This document shows, in pieces, positions 26,080 through 37,224 of a stretch of 64,000 nt of DNA. How positions within the stretch are numbered: the stretch's first letter is position 1; each line of letters opens with the position of its first letter. The notes beneath the pieces were generated by a model that was not told the DNA's origin, searched no databases, and worked only from the letters and a program-made list of their open reading frames with translations. The position numbers were made by a program, and so were the translations under genes. Where the stretch lies: the NCBI RefSeq assembly GCF_015482775.1, contig NZ_CP058214.1:558001-622000 (forward strand), written 5' to 3'. Origin of the DNA: Kaustia mangrovi (GTDB lineage: Bacteria > Pseudomonadota > Alphaproteobacteria > Rhizobiales > Im1).

Positions 26080-26351
26080 TCGGACACTACCCGGCCTGCC
26101 GCTGAAGAAGGGACGCAGGGGCTGTCAGCCCAAGCGGCTTCTGCTGGAAGAGTTCGTGGATGCGGAGTGCCGAGCCTGCGCGGCCGCTTTCGTTCGCGAT
26201 CCTTCTTGAAGAGGTCGACAATCCGGGTGGCGGCTTCGAAAGCATGATTTGCGGTCTCGGCCACTCCGGCGAGGAAGAAATCAAGCCACGTCCTGTCGTG
26301 CAGGGCTACGCTACGCTCCAGCCTGAACGGCAGGACGTAAACCCGCGCCAA
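26080..26351 (-). pseudogene. Remnant of a Fic-family protein (C-terminal part)
   Basis: Two adjacent frames on the minus strand resemble the segment that follows the Fic fold in Fic/DOC family proteins. The first reads WLDFFLAGVAETANHAFEAA followed by TRIVDLFKKDRER (to about 26186). After a frame shift near 26190 the second reads GRAGSALRIHELFQQKPLGL. The catalytic HPFxxGN part is absent. I recognise it by the pattern FFLxGVAETA plus the downstream winged-helix start. It is debris at the island edge. Confidence 0.55.
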
Positions 26352-26433
26352 ATTCTCTCATAGGCGCTGGATCACCACGCGGGGGCAGGTCATTCATCGC
26401 AATAGATAGGGGCACGCCACACGATGGCCGCGC

Positions 26434-27246
26434 TCAGGCGTCTTCCGTTTCGAGGACGAAGCGTTCCGGCTCGATCCGGTTGACGATCATCGAGCGAATG
26501 CTCGCATCGATCGCCGCGTCCGTGTCATCGAACAAACCGCAGGAATTCAGCGCCTTGCGGTGATCAATCGACTGACCCAGATACTCCAGAAGCACAATGG
26601 AGGCGGCCGGCTTGCGGCCTCTGAGAAGCGGCATGCCGGTCTGGATGCCGATCAGATAGGTCGGGCTGGTTCGGTAGCTCTGATACAGGATCACCTGGGT
26701 GATACTGCTCTTCAGAAGCGTCTCGTACTCCAGCACGAAAATGCGGTCGCCCAGTAGCAACACCGTGCCGGAACATTTCGATATCTCGACGCCGTAGCGG
26801 CCATTCGACCTGAGACGCTCGATGCTTCGCCAGTAATATCGCCCGTTCTTTTCGTAAATGGCCACCAAGCCTCTGATGATCTTGCCGGCGTGGCCGAAGG
26901 AATAGAAGTAGCGGAAATAATATCCGACATAACGGCCAAGATCGCCGGAGCCCCGATAGAGATCCTCGATATGTGCCAGGATCTCGCTGGAGGCATGCGC
27001 GATGGGCAGTCGGTGCTTCAGGCCGACGATTTCGGCAAAGTGCCGGTGCTCCATCAGCAGCTCGTCCTCGCTCACCCCGAAGAAATCGCAGATGCGCCGC
27101 ATGTTCCGGCGGGAGGGCCAGCTCTGCCCGCTCAGATATTTGTTGAACTGTTGACGGTTGATCCCCAAGCGGCGGCAGACGGCGGCTATCGAGGAATGAT
27201 AGCTGCACAGAAAGGCGAGGTTCCGTGGGAGCGGCTCGTTTTGCAT
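26434..27246 (-). CDS. XRE-type helix-turn-helix regulator with unknown sensor domain
   Basis: A 270-residue protein. The N-terminal helix-turn-helix (residues ~8-65) contains SSIAAVCRRLGINRQQFNKY and RRNMRRICDFFGVSEDELL. The remaining ~190 residues (YVGYYFRYFYSFGHAGKIIR, then GVEISKCSGTVLLLGDRIFV) form an unrecognised beta-rich domain seen with some such regulators. The start at 27246 places the HTH at the usual distance; further upstream codons look non-coding. It is divergent from the dipeptide ABC operon, which it probably controls. Confidence 0.8.
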   Translation of the reverse strand: MQNEPLPRNLAFLCSYHSSIAAVCRRLGINRQQFNKYLSGQSWPSRRNMRRICDFFGVSEDELLMEHRHFAEIVGLKHRLPIAHASSEILAHIEDLYRGSGDLGRYVGYYFRYFYSFGHAGKIIRGLVAIYEKNGRYYWRSIERLRSNGRYGVEISKCSGTVLLLGDRIFVLEYETLLKSSITQVILYQSYRTSPTYLIGIQTGMPLLRGRKPAASIVLLEYLGQSIDHRKALNSCGLFDDTDAAIDASIRSMIVNRIEPERFVLETEDA

Positions 27247-27554
27247 GAGCCTAATGCATACTGACGCCGGAAAGGTGTCAAGTCGCAGAGGATCGCGAAA
27301 TCGCACGGCAGATGACGCATGCCGAGAAGACATCGGACAGGGAATTATCGCACGCGACCGGGACGGCCGGGGCGCCGGGTCGGACTCTCATCGTTTCGGC
27401 ATTCGCGACTTGGCGCGACGGTCGCATCATCGCGCGTCGCTCGCGAAATTGATCCCCCCGTGCCGCCGGTCGAAGAATATGGCGTCCACTCTTGCCGGGT
27501 GGGTGACCGGAACCAAGGAGGTGCGGCCTCTCGGGAGAATGGGAGGGCCGCTCC
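27247..27554. promoter_or_regulatory. Divergent control region between the XRE regulator and the dipeptide ABC operon
   Basis: A 308-base non-coding region with several TCGCGA-type half sites between about 27405 and 27455 (TTCGCGA ... TCGCGAA). These could be operator elements. No convincing -35/-10 pair or riboswitch was found. Confidence 0.4.
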
Positions 27555-29159
27555 ATGATGGGGGAGGATGACATCTTGACTGGAAGGACTTTGGACCGCC
27601 GGCGCTTCCTCAAGGCAGGCGCCGGCCTGGGCACCGGCATCGTGGCTTCGGGGCTGCCCCTGTCGCAGGCCATATGGGCTGCCGAAGGCCGGGAACTCAT
27701 CGCCCGCTCCTATGCAGACATCAACAAGCTCGATCCCGGCTTCTATCAGAACGCCTACAATGTCGACGTGATGAACTGCATCTATTCCAAGCTCACGCAC
27801 TACGAGCCGGGCTCGGAATGGGGCTGGAAGCTGGAGGTCGCGGAGTCCGTCGAACAGGTCGACCCGACCCGTATCCGCTTCCGGCTGAAGAAGGGGATCC
27901 GGTTCACCGACGGTTACGGCGAACTGACCGCGGAGGACGTGAAATTCTCCTTCGAGCGGATTATCGAGCACAATTCGCCGGTCAAGGGCGACTGGGGGCC
28001 GCTCGATCATGTCGAGGTCGAGGACGACCACACCGGCGTCATCGTGCTGAAGACGCCCTTCGTTCCCCTGTGGAACATTACCCTGCCCTATGGGTGCGGC
28101 CATATCGTCTCGAAGAAGGCCGTCATGGACGCGACCGGGGACGGGAGCGATTTCGGCATGAAGCCGCCCTGCTTTTCAGGTCCCTATGTCCTGGAGGACT
28201 GGCAGCCGAACGAGTTCATACTTCTGACCCGAAACCCCGAATGGGCGGGGCCGAAGCCGGGCTTCGACAGGGTCCGGATCCTGCCGATCAGCGATATCAA
28301 GACCGCCGAGCGCGCCTATCAGGCCGGCGATCTCGACTTCACCGATTTCAGCCTCGATTCCCTTGCAACCTTCAACGACACCCCGCCCACGGACACCACG
28401 ATCGAGGAGAAACCCTCGCTCTATTACGTCTATGTCGGGATGAATACGGAGCATCCCAAGCTCCAGGACATCAATGTGCGCAAGGCCATCCAGTGGGCCA
28501 TAAACGTGCCGCAGATCATGGAGGCGGCCTATTCCGGCCAGGCCGAAACAGCCACCGGATTGATCGCGCCGGGCCTTATCGGCCACCGCGAGAAGGCGCT
28601 CGTTCCGCCCGAGGGCAACCTCGACAAGGCGCGCGAATATCTCGAGAAGGCTGGCGTTCAGGGGCTGACGCTCACCATCGACGCGCTCAACCAGAGTACC
28701 TTTTCGACCATTGCCGAAATGGTGCAGGCGCAGCTCGCCCAGATCGGCATCACGGTCGAGGTGAACGTCCAGGATTCGGGTTCCTTCTGGACCATCGGCA
28801 TGGAGTCGGAGGGTGATCGCTGGAAAGAGATGCAACTGATCGTCCAGCGCTTCTCCATGGTACCCGATCCCTATTATGCCACCACCTTCTTCGTGCGCGA
28901 CCAGGTGGGTGTATGGAACTGGGAACGCTTCAAGAGCAAGCGCTTCGACGAGCTCAACGCGAAGGCCGTCACCGTTTCCGACGACGAGGAGCGGGCCAGG
29001 CTCTATCACGAGATGCAGGACATCATGGAGGAGTCCGGCGCGTATCGCTTCCTGACCCACGAAGGCGCGCCGGTCATGTATCGCACGTCGAAGGTGAAGG
29101 CCACCACGCGCCCCGACGGAAGGCCGCTCTACATCGACTTCGATCCGGCATCGCGCTAG
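27555..29159 (+). CDS. Dipeptide/oligopeptide ABC transporter substrate-binding protein (Tat-exported)
   Basis: A 534-residue solute-binding protein of family 5 (DppA/OppA type). The N-terminus has a twin-arginine signal RRRFLKAGAGLG (residues 15-26) followed by a hydrophobic stretch and AEGRE. The family core appears as IRFRLKKGIRFTDGYGELTA, EDVKFSFERI and NVRKAIQWAINVPQIM. GGGAGGG precedes the ATG. It is first of six co-directional genes (SBP, two permeases, two ATPases, deacylase) with gaps of at most 18 bases. The ligand is unknown; the terminal deacylase hints at N-acylated peptides or amino acids. Confidence 0.92.
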   Translation: MMGEDDILTGRTLDRRRFLKAGAGLGTGIVASGLPLSQAIWAAEGRELIARSYADINKLDPGFYQNAYNVDVMNCIYSKLTHYEPGSEWGWKLEVAESVEQVDPTRIRFRLKKGIRFTDGYGELTAEDVKFSFERIIEHNSPVKGDWGPLDHVEVEDDHTGVIVLKTPFVPLWNITLPYGCGHIVSKKAVMDATGDGSDFGMKPPCFSGPYVLEDWQPNEFILLTRNPEWAGPKPGFDRVRILPISDIKTAERAYQAGDLDFTDFSLDSLATFNDTPPTDTTIEEKPSLYYVYVGMNTEHPKLQDINVRKAIQWAINVPQIMEAAYSGQAETATGLIAPGLIGHREKALVPPEGNLDKAREYLEKAGVQGLTLTIDALNQSTFSTIAEMVQAQLAQIGITVEVNVQDSGSFWTIGMESEGDRWKEMQLIVQRFSMVPDPYYATTFFVRDQVGVWNWERFKSKRFDELNAKAVTVSDDEERARLYHEMQDIMEESGAYRFLTHEGAPVMYRTSKVKATTRPDGRPLYIDFDPASR

Positions 29160-29177
29160 CCGGATACGGGGGGAGCG

Positions 29178-30116
29178 ATGTGGATTTATCTCGTCAGGAG
29201 AGTGTTTCTGGCGGCGGCGATCACTGTCGTCGCGGTCTCGCTGCTGTTCGTGATGATCCAGATGGTGCCCGGCGACCCCGCCGCGGTGCTTCTGGGTCCG
29301 CGGGCAACGCCGGAGCTACGCGCCGAGCTGCATGAACGCATGGGGCTGGACAAGCCGCTTCCGGTGCAGATCGTCATGTTCTTCGCGGGCCTTCTGCGCG
29401 GCGATCTCGGCTTCGACGTCTTCACGCAACGCCCCGTCGGCACCATCGTCTTCGAGCAGTTGCCCTATACGATAGAGCTCATCCTGGTCGCGATCGCCTG
29501 GGCCGTCATCGTCGCGGTGCCGCTGGGATGCTACTCGGCCATGCGGCGCAATTCCCTGATCGACAAGGTGGCCGGCATCATGGCGGTGGCGATGATCGCC
29601 ATTCCCTCCTTCGTGATGGCCATTTACGCGCTTCTGATCTTCGCGGTGTGGCTCAACTGGCTGCCGGCCATCGGCGCCGGTTCGGGATTCTGGGGCCGGG
29701 TCACCCATCTTGTCCTGCCGGCCCTGGTCGTCGGCATCGGCTGGGTGGGATATCTCTCGCGAATCGTGCGGGCGTCCATGCTGGAGGTCATGGGCGAAAA
29801 TCACGTGCGCATGGCCCGCGCCTTCGGCCTCTCGGAACGGCGCATCGTCGCACGCTACGCGCTGCCGCTCGCCATCCTGCCAACCGTGACCATTCTCGGT
29901 GTCGGCATGGCGCACCTCCTGTCGGCAGCCGTTTTCGTGGAAGTCGTCTTTGCGCGCCCCGGTATCGGCACGCTGGTCGTTCAGGCGGTCGACTCGCGCA
30001 ACTATCCGATCGTCATGGGCACCGTTCTCGTCACCACCGTGCTCTTCGTTGTCTCCACCACCATCGCCGACCTGATCAACGCGATTCTCGATCCGAGAAT
30101 CCGGGGGAGCCTGTGA
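29178..30116 (+). CDS. Dipeptide ABC transporter permease, DppB type
   Basis: A 312-residue inner-membrane permease with six helices. The N-terminal helix is RRVFLAAAITVVAVSLLFVM, followed by MVPGDPAAVLLGPRATPELR, the DppB hallmark after helix 1. The EAA loop is NHVRMARAFGLSERRIVARY. GGGGGGAG lies before the ATG. The next gene starts one base after the stop. Confidence 0.93.
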   Translation: MWIYLVRRVFLAAAITVVAVSLLFVMIQMVPGDPAAVLLGPRATPELRAELHERMGLDKPLPVQIVMFFAGLLRGDLGFDVFTQRPVGTIVFEQLPYTIELILVAIAWAVIVAVPLGCYSAMRRNSLIDKVAGIMAVAMIAIPSFVMAIYALLIFAVWLNWLPAIGAGSGFWGRVTHLVLPALVVGIGWVGYLSRIVRASMLEVMGENHVRMARAFGLSERRIVARYALPLAILPTVTILGVGMAHLLSAAVFVEVVFARPGIGTLVVQAVDSRNYPIVMGTVLVTTVLFVVSTTIADLINAILDPRIRGSL

Positions 30117-30117
30117 T

Positions 30118-31004
30118 ATGGCCGACACGGCAACCGGCGAAACCGTGACTGGGGGAAACAGGCGCAAGGCGCTTGCCGGTTTTGCGCACCAGATGGGCAA
30201 GAACCCCCTCGGCATATTGGGGGCGGCCCTCGTCATTCTCATGGTCGCGAGTGCGGTATTCGCTCATCTGATAACACCCTATGACCCGACAAGGATCATG
30301 GTCGGTCCGCGCCTGGCGCCACCGTCGCTGGAGTTCCTGATGGGCACGGATCAGCTCGGCCGCGATGTCTTCTCGCGCGTCGTCATGGGCGGTCAGGTGG
30401 CGCTTCTCGTCTCCCTCGCCGCACTGGGCACAGCGCTGTCGGTCGGGCTCGTCCTGGGGCTGATCGCCGGCTTCGGGCCGCAATGGCTGGACAACGCGCT
30501 ATTGCTGTTCTTCAACACGATCCGCTCCTTCCCCGTCATCATCTTCGCGCTGGCGGTGGTCACGCTTCTGGGCCCCAGCCTGGCAAGTGTCATTTTCGTC
30601 GTCGCCGTGACGACGGTTCCTATCTATGCCCGCGTCGTGCGCACCCAGACACACGCCCTGCGCAACAGCGAGTTCATCACCGCCGAGCAAGCGATGGGTG
30701 CCGGCACGATCCGCATTCTCGGCATCCACATCCTGCCGAACGTCATCGGCCCGCTCCTGATCCTGGTCAGCATGGACGTGCCTCTGGTCATCACGCTCGA
30801 AGCCGGCCTGAGCTTTCTCGGCATGGGCGTGCGCCCGCCGACCCCCTCCTGGGGCACAATCCTCAATGACGGATACGGACACATCAACCAGTCGATCTGG
30901 CCGGTCATCTCCGGTGGCGTTCCGATCGTGCTGACGACACTCGGCTTCACCTTCCTGGGCGAAGCGCTGCGCGACATTTTCGATCCCAAGCTTAGGAAAG
31001 ACCT

Positions 31005-31008
<4 letters not shown>
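30118..31008 (+). CDS. Dipeptide ABC transporter permease, DppC type
   Basis: A 296-residue partner permease. It contains FLMGTDQLGRDVFSRVVMGG, the typical DppC motif after helix 1, and the EAA loop SEFITAEQAMGAGTIRILGI. The C-terminal part ends GEALRDIFDPKLRKDL as in DppC/OppC. It overlaps the following ATPase by four bases (ATGA). Confidence 0.93.
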
Positions 31009-32020
<1,012 letters not shown>

Positions 32021-32024
<4 letters not shown>

Positions 32025-33040
32025 ATGCGCTTCTGTCCGTTGACGGCCTTCGCGTGCGCTTTCGCACCATGAGCCGGCTGAAGGCACTCCTCACCCCCGA
32101 GCAAGACCCCTTCATCGACGCGGTCTGCGGTGTTTCATTCGAGCTCCGCAAGGGCGAGACGCTCGGCCTCGTGGGCGAAAGCGGCTCGGGAAAATCGACC
32201 ATTGCGCGCGCGCTGATGGGGCTCGTCTCACCGCAGCAAGGCTCGATCAGGTTCGACGGGCAGGAGCTGGTTGGCCTGTCCGGCAGTGCCCGCAAGCTCT
32301 ACCGCCGGCGTATGGCAATGATGTTCCAGGATCCGGTCGGATCGCTCTCGCCACGCCTGACGGTCCGCTCTCTCCTGACGGAGCCCTTTCGAATCCACCG
32401 GGCGCACGATTGCGACCCCGAGGCCGAGGCGGACCGGCTGTTGGCAATGGTGGGACTGCCGCGGGATTTCGCGCGTCGCTATCCGCATCAGCTCTCCGGC
32501 GGCCAGGCGCGCCGGGTCGGTGTCGCGCGCGCCCTTGCGCTGCGGCCCGACCTCCTCATCGCCGACGAGCCGACCGCCGGGCTCGACGTGTCGGTCCAGG
32601 GGGAGGTCCTCAATCTGCTCGCCCACCTGCAAGACGAGCTCGGCATCGCCATCCTCATCATCACGCACAATCTGAACGTCGTGCGCCACATGACCGACCG
32701 GATGGCAATCATGTATCTCGGGCGCTTCCTCGAGGTCGGACCGACGGAGCGGATTTTCGCACAGCCGCGCCATCCCTACACGGAGGCGCTGCTTTCTGCC
32801 AATCCCGAACCCGATCCGGACGCGGTGCTCGACCGGGTGGAACTGATCGGCGAGGTCCCGAGCCTGATGATGCGGCCTCGCGGCTGCGAGTTCCACACGC
32901 GCTGCCGCTATGCCCAGGAGGTCTGCGGGCGCATTTTTCCAGAGCCCGCTGCCAGCGACGCCGCCTTCGACCATGCCTTCAAATGCCATTTTCCCCTGTC
33001 GGACGAGGGCACCCCAACCGGAGTTAGTCATGCCTCGTGA
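32021..33040 (+). CDS. Dipeptide ABC transporter ATPase, DppF type
   Basis: A 339-residue second ATPase. Walker A GESGSGKST is present, and the signature reads LSGGQARRVGVARAL, so the usual QRI is replaced by ARR. Walker B is LLIADEPTAGLDVS, and the C-terminal CEFHTRCRYAQEVC cluster matches DppF/OppF. The start is the ATG overlapping the DppD stop. The 3' end overlaps the deacylase gene by 11 bases. Confidence 0.92.
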
Positions 33041-34165
33041 AACAATCTGCGCACCGCTGGCCGCAGAGGTCCCGGGCCGCCGGATGAGCGTACCCATGGT
33101 GCGCTACGGAGCGCCCGACGCACGGCCTAAAGCCTACATCCAGGCCGCACTCCATGCAGACGAAGCGCCGGGCCAACTCGTCGCCCATCATCTTCTCCAA
33201 CAGCTCGACAATGCCGATGAGCGCGGTGAAATCACAGGCCAGATCGTCGTCGCTCCCGCCGCCAATCCGATCGGACTGGCGCAGTTCGTCAACGGCGACC
33301 ATCTCGGACGCTACGATCTGGCAAGCGGGAGGAACTTCAACCGCGGCTGGCCGATGCTCGCCGACAATCTCGTTGGGCGCCTCGGGAGCCGGCTGGGAAA
33401 CAACGCGGGAGCCAATCTTGCCCTGATCCGCGCGGCGATCCAGGAGCTTCTCGACGAGCGCCCTCAGGCCTCGCCGGTCGGCTCCCTTCAGACCGTCCTC
33501 GCCCGCGAGGCGTATGACTGCGATCTCGTGCTGGATCTCCACTGCGACGACGAGGGGTTGATGCACCTCTTCGTGCATCCCGACATCTGGCCGGAGCTTT
33601 CGGATATTTCAGGCGACCTCGGCTGCCGCGCGGTTTTTTCGCAGGCGGGCTCAGGGGATCGACATTCGCCGAGGCCGCCGTCGATCCCTGGCTGAAGCTT
33701 GCCGCCGCGTTTCCCGACAAGCCGATTCCGGTCGGCTGTCTGGCCGCGACCGTCGAGTTGCGTGGCTTCATCGACATCGGCGACGACCTCGCGCGCGCCG
33801 ATACGGCCGCCCTGATGAACGCGCTGCGCCGGCGCGGCTATTTGACCGGTACGCCGCCGGCGCCGTGCGAACCGCTGTGCGAGATGACCGGCTTCGATGC
33901 CTGCGACATTGTCAGGACACCGCAATTCGGCGTCATCGTTTATCGTGCCGCCCTCGGCGACCGGGTGGCGCGCGGTCAACCTGTCGCCGATATCGTCAGC
34001 CCTTCCCTGCCGGGCAGGGAGGGACGCATCACCGTGCATGCGGCAACGGATGGGGTGGTCGTGACACGGCGCCTGAAACGACTGGTCGCTGCCAATCAGG
34101 TCATTGCCAAGATCGCCGGCAGCGTTCCTCTGCCCCATCGGAAGGGTTACCTGCTGGAAGATTAG
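33030..34165 (+). pseudogene. Succinylglutamate desuccinylase/aspartoacylase-like deacylase, frameshifted
   Basis: A zinc hydrolase of the M14 AstE/ASPA group. Metal ligands are visible: LHADE (His42, Glu45) and VLDLHCDD (His171); RNFNRGW (near 101-107) contacts the substrate. The frame breaks at the G-run 33654-33657. After one added G it continues STFAEAAVDPWLKLAAAFPD and through RGFIDIGDDLARADT to 34165, giving 378 residues, the normal length. It is the last gene of the dipeptide operon, overlapping the DppF end. The logical role is removing the acyl group from an imported substrate. The frameshift may be a sequencing error. Confidence 0.85.
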
Positions 34166-34580
34166 CACCACTTTGGCAGTTTTTGTGCGGAGCGTGCATT
34201 TTTGGGGCTCCCAAGGTGGGTCGTCGGTGATTCATAGGAGGTCGGCTTTTCGGAGGAGCCGCCCATGAATGGGAACTGGCAAGCCGAACTGGAGCTGCAG
34301 CACGGCTCGCAAAGCGTCGGGTACCGCAACCAGGTATCCGTCTGCGCTAGAACAGGTCCGCCTCGTCCTCCCAACGAACCAGCGCAGATGATCGCCCCAG
34401 GAGAGCCAACGCCCGATGGGGTCCCACCCTCGGGGCAGAGTGTCGGCGCCGCGATCTCCTGATCGCCATCGACGTCAGCTATCAGCTCGCTGAGCATGCG
34501 GTCCGATCCCTCGGAAGACAGTTTCTCTCCGCCATCGAGGACCCCATCCGAGATTCTGGCGAGGAATGCGGCAAGGTTCC
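34166..34580. other. 415-base stretch without a supportable gene
   Basis: It lies between the deacylase and the DHA2 pump. A plus-strand frame at about 34460-34590 reads LLIAIDVSYQLAEHAVRSLG, and a minus-strand frame reads through the same DNA, but neither has a start with a ribosome site or matches a family I know. It could be a gene remnant left by rearrangement. Confidence 0.4.
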
Positions 34581-36140
34581 TCATTCCGTCGCGCGCCCCA
34601 AAGCCCAGGCGCAAAGGACCGAGAGCATTGCGACACCGATCGCCGCCACCATAGCGGATGCACTCATCCCTGAGACGAACGAGGCTTTGGCGTCGATGAT
34701 GAGACCTCTCGCCACCGGAGTGGTAATCGTCGACGCTGCCCCCAAGCTGTCCGCGAATGCTGCAAACACATCTTGCGGCAGGTCCTTTGATATGCGGCCG
34801 AATACTGCATCACGATAAACAACCGTGGTCAAACTCCCGAACAGGGCCACACCGAGGGCGATGCCCAGTTCCTGGACGGTTTCCGACATGGCCGAGGCCG
34901 AGCCGGCCTTTTCCGGTGGAGCTGCCCCCACGACCAGGTCGGTGCCGAGGGCCGCGATTGTCCCCAGCCCGAGATAGACGAGAGCGTAACCGGTCGTGAC
35001 GGGAGCGAGACCGGGTATCCAGGGAAGCATTGCGAGGAGCAAATAGCCGACTGCGGAAAATGCCAATGATCCGGCCATCACGAAGGCAGGACGTATGCGG
35101 CGTGCCAAGAGCGGCGCACCGATGCCGGCCACGATCATCATGAAGGCGGGAGGTCCCATCCACATGCCGGCGATGACCGGCGGAAGTTCGAGGACGAGTT
35201 GGAGATACTGGGTCACCAACAGCATCGCTCCGCCGACACCGACCAGCCCGAAGAGCAATATGCCGAGCGCGGCGCTGAACGTGCCGTTGCCAAACAGCCG
35301 GACGTCAAGCAAGGGGTTCGACAAGGTGCGTTGTCTTTTGACAAAAATCGCACCGCAGGCGAGACCGGTCACCAACGCCAGTATCGGGATAAGGGTAAGG
35401 CCGGTCTTTGCACTTTCCTTGACGAAGTAAACTACCGGCAGGATCGCAGCGAGCGATAGCGCGACACTCGGCAAATCGAACCGGCCGCTGACCGGCGCGC
35501 GATACTCCGGCAGAAGCAACGGTCCGGCGACGAGCACGATAACGACGACCGGAATGGCGATGAGGAAGGCGGATCCCCACCAAAAATGTGAGAGAAGAAT
35601 ACCGCCGACGAACGGGCCGACGGCCATGCCGAGGGCGAACATCGTAGCCCAGATCCCTATTGCCAGCGCACGCTGGCTCGGTTGGAGAAACATGTTGCTG
35701 ATCAGCGCGAGCGTCGATGGCATGAGGGTTGCACCAGCCACGCCAAGCGCCACCCGGGCGGCAATCAGCGTGTTTGTGGTGGGAGAAAACGCGGCCAGAA
35801 TTGAAGCGGCGCCGAACGCGGTCGCCCCGATCATCAGCAATCGCCTTCGACCGATCCGGTCGCCCAGCGTTCCCATGGTGATCAGGAACCCGGCGATCAT
35901 GAAGCCATAGGCGTCCATGATCCACAGGGCCTGCGTGCTGCTTGGTCGCAGATCTTCCGCGAGCGCAGGCAAGGCCAGATAGAGCAGCGTTACGTCAAGC
36001 CCGAGAAGCGCGGTCGGCAGCGCGAGCACCGCCAGACCGGCCCATTCGATCGGTCCGGCCTTCTTTCGGCCGGTTGTTGTTTCGCTCATCTGGGATGGCT
36101 GCGAAACGGTGGGATCATACTGGTCGGGTTCGAATGACAT
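34581..36140 (-). CDS. DHA2-type (14-helix) MFS drug efflux transporter
   Basis: A 519-residue proton-coupled efflux pump of the QacA/SmvA type. Helix 1 carries LPTALLGLDVTLLYLALPAL, with the DHA2 Asp in the GLDVT position. Motif A is GTLGDRIGRRRLLMIG, and motif C-like GVAGATLMPSTLALISNMF follows. AGGAGG sits 4 bases before the ATG at 36140, so the in-frame ATG ten codons further out is not needed. It is divergent from an MmyB-type regulator with shared operator-like repeats. Quaternary ammonium or dye-like substrates are typical of the group. Confidence 0.9.
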   Translation of the reverse strand: MSFEPDQYDPTVSQPSQMSETTTGRKKAGPIEWAGLAVLALPTALLGLDVTLLYLALPALAEDLRPSSTQALWIMDAYGFMIAGFLITMGTLGDRIGRRRLLMIGATAFGAASILAAFSPTTNTLIAARVALGVAGATLMPSTLALISNMFLQPSQRALAIGIWATMFALGMAVGPFVGGILLSHFWWGSAFLIAIPVVVIVLVAGPLLLPEYRAPVSGRFDLPSVALSLAAILPVVYFVKESAKTGLTLIPILALVTGLACGAIFVKRQRTLSNPLLDVRLFGNGTFSAALGILLFGLVGVGGAMLLVTQYLQLVLELPPVIAGMWMGPPAFMMIVAGIGAPLLARRIRPAFVMAGSLAFSAVGYLLLAMLPWIPGLAPVTTGYALVYLGLGTIAALGTDLVVGAAPPEKAGSASAMSETVQELGIALGVALFGSLTTVVYRDAVFGRISKDLPQDVFAAFADSLGAASTITTPVARGLIIDAKASFVSGMSASAMVAAIGVAMLSVLCAWALGRATE

Positions 36141-36186
36141 GCTGCCTCCTGTGCGGTTGGCGGCAGACATTCGGTGATTTATATAA

Positions 36187-36217
36187 TGTTACAATTTAGC
36201 ACTTCATGCTGTTACAA
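36187..36217. promoter_or_regulatory. Paired TGTTACAA direct repeats between the DHA2 pump and its regulator
   Basis: TGTTACAA occurs at 36187-36194 and 36210-36217, 23 bases apart (about two helical turns), within the 90-base divergent spacer. The spacer is AT-rich (TTATATAATG precedes the first copy). This is the expected place for binding by the neighbouring XRE regulator. Confidence 0.5.
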
Positions 36218-36230
36218 GAGGTAATATGCC

Positions 36231-37034
36231 ATGCCTCCCCGATCCCTTGAGCGAACCAGGCTGGATCTCGCCGAATTTTTGCGCCGACACAGAGAAAGAC
36301 TGACGCCTGCCGAAGTCGGCCTGCCGAGCAGCGGACGGCGACGGACCCCCGGTCTGCGCCGGGAGGAAGTGGCTGCACTCGCCGGGGTCGGCCTCACCTG
36401 GTACACGTGGCTGGAACAGGGGCGGGAGATTGGCGTTTCGGAGGATTTCCTCCTGAGGCTCGCGAAGGTGCTAAAGCTCGACGACGCGGAATGCTGTCAT
36501 CTTTTCGTCCTCGCGCATCGCCGTCCGCCACCCGCTGAGGCGTATCAATCGTCCGCCGTATCTCCTCTCGTGCAAAAGCTTATGGACGAGATCGAGAACC
36601 GGCCAGCCTACGTCTTGAATCTGCGGTGGGACGTCATTGCTTGGAACACAGCCGCCAATCGGCTGATCGGCTTCTCAGGGAAAGGCACATCGGACCGGAA
36701 TTTGCTTCGCATGGTATTTGCCGATCCGGAGTTGCGTCGCCGCCTGCCATCGTGGCGAAACGAAGCGCCAGGATTTGTCGAGGCGCTCCGACACGATTTG
36801 GCTCTCGTGCCCGATGACCCCGCTATGCTCCAACTCATTGAGGATTTGAAGAAGCTTTCGCCAGATTTCCGAGGCTGGTGGCGCCAAAGGCAAGATAATC
36901 GACCGGTTCGTGGGCCGGCCACCATTGCGGAAAAGGCAAGCGTTCGACAGTTTGATCAAGAGGTTATGACCATCGACGAACACCGTCATTTGCGGATGGT
37001 TGTGCTGTTCGAAACCATCGGAGCAGACACATAA
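36231..37034 (+). CDS. XRE regulator with MmyB-like ligand-binding domain
   Basis: A 267-residue protein. Residues ~10-75 form the HTH region with RRTPGLRREEVAALAGVGLT and WYTWLEQGREIGVSEDFLLR, the signature of this actinobacteria/proteobacteria family. The C-terminal MmyB-type domain (LRWDVIAWNTAANRLIGF, then FRGWWRQRQD) binds a ligand, possibly lipid-like. AAGAGG precedes the ATG. Divergence from the DHA2 pump indicates a drug-responsive pair. Codon use is noticeably less GC-rich than in the flanking chromosome. Confidence 0.88.
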   Translation: MPPRSLERTRLDLAEFLRRHRERLTPAEVGLPSSGRRRTPGLRREEVAALAGVGLTWYTWLEQGREIGVSEDFLLRLAKVLKLDDAECCHLFVLAHRRPPPAEAYQSSAVSPLVQKLMDEIENRPAYVLNLRWDVIAWNTAANRLIGFSGKGTSDRNLLRMVFADPELRRRLPSWRNEAPGFVEALRHDLALVPDDPAMLQLIEDLKKLSPDFRGWWRQRQDNRPVRGPATIAEKASVRQFDQEVMTIDEHRHLRMVVLFETIGADT

Positions 37035-37224
37035 ATGCGAATGTACCGAAGAGATTGTCCGAGATCTCGAGTTTGCCAATATGACAAATTTCCTGGGTCC
37101 TTGCCAAACTGGATTGTTGGCATAGGCCCGCCAATGTAGCTCTCGAGGGAAGTAACAATCTTGTGCCTGTTGATGAGACCTGGTCCCCACTGCAAGCGTA
37201 TCGAGTAGCGACAACCTCCGACGG

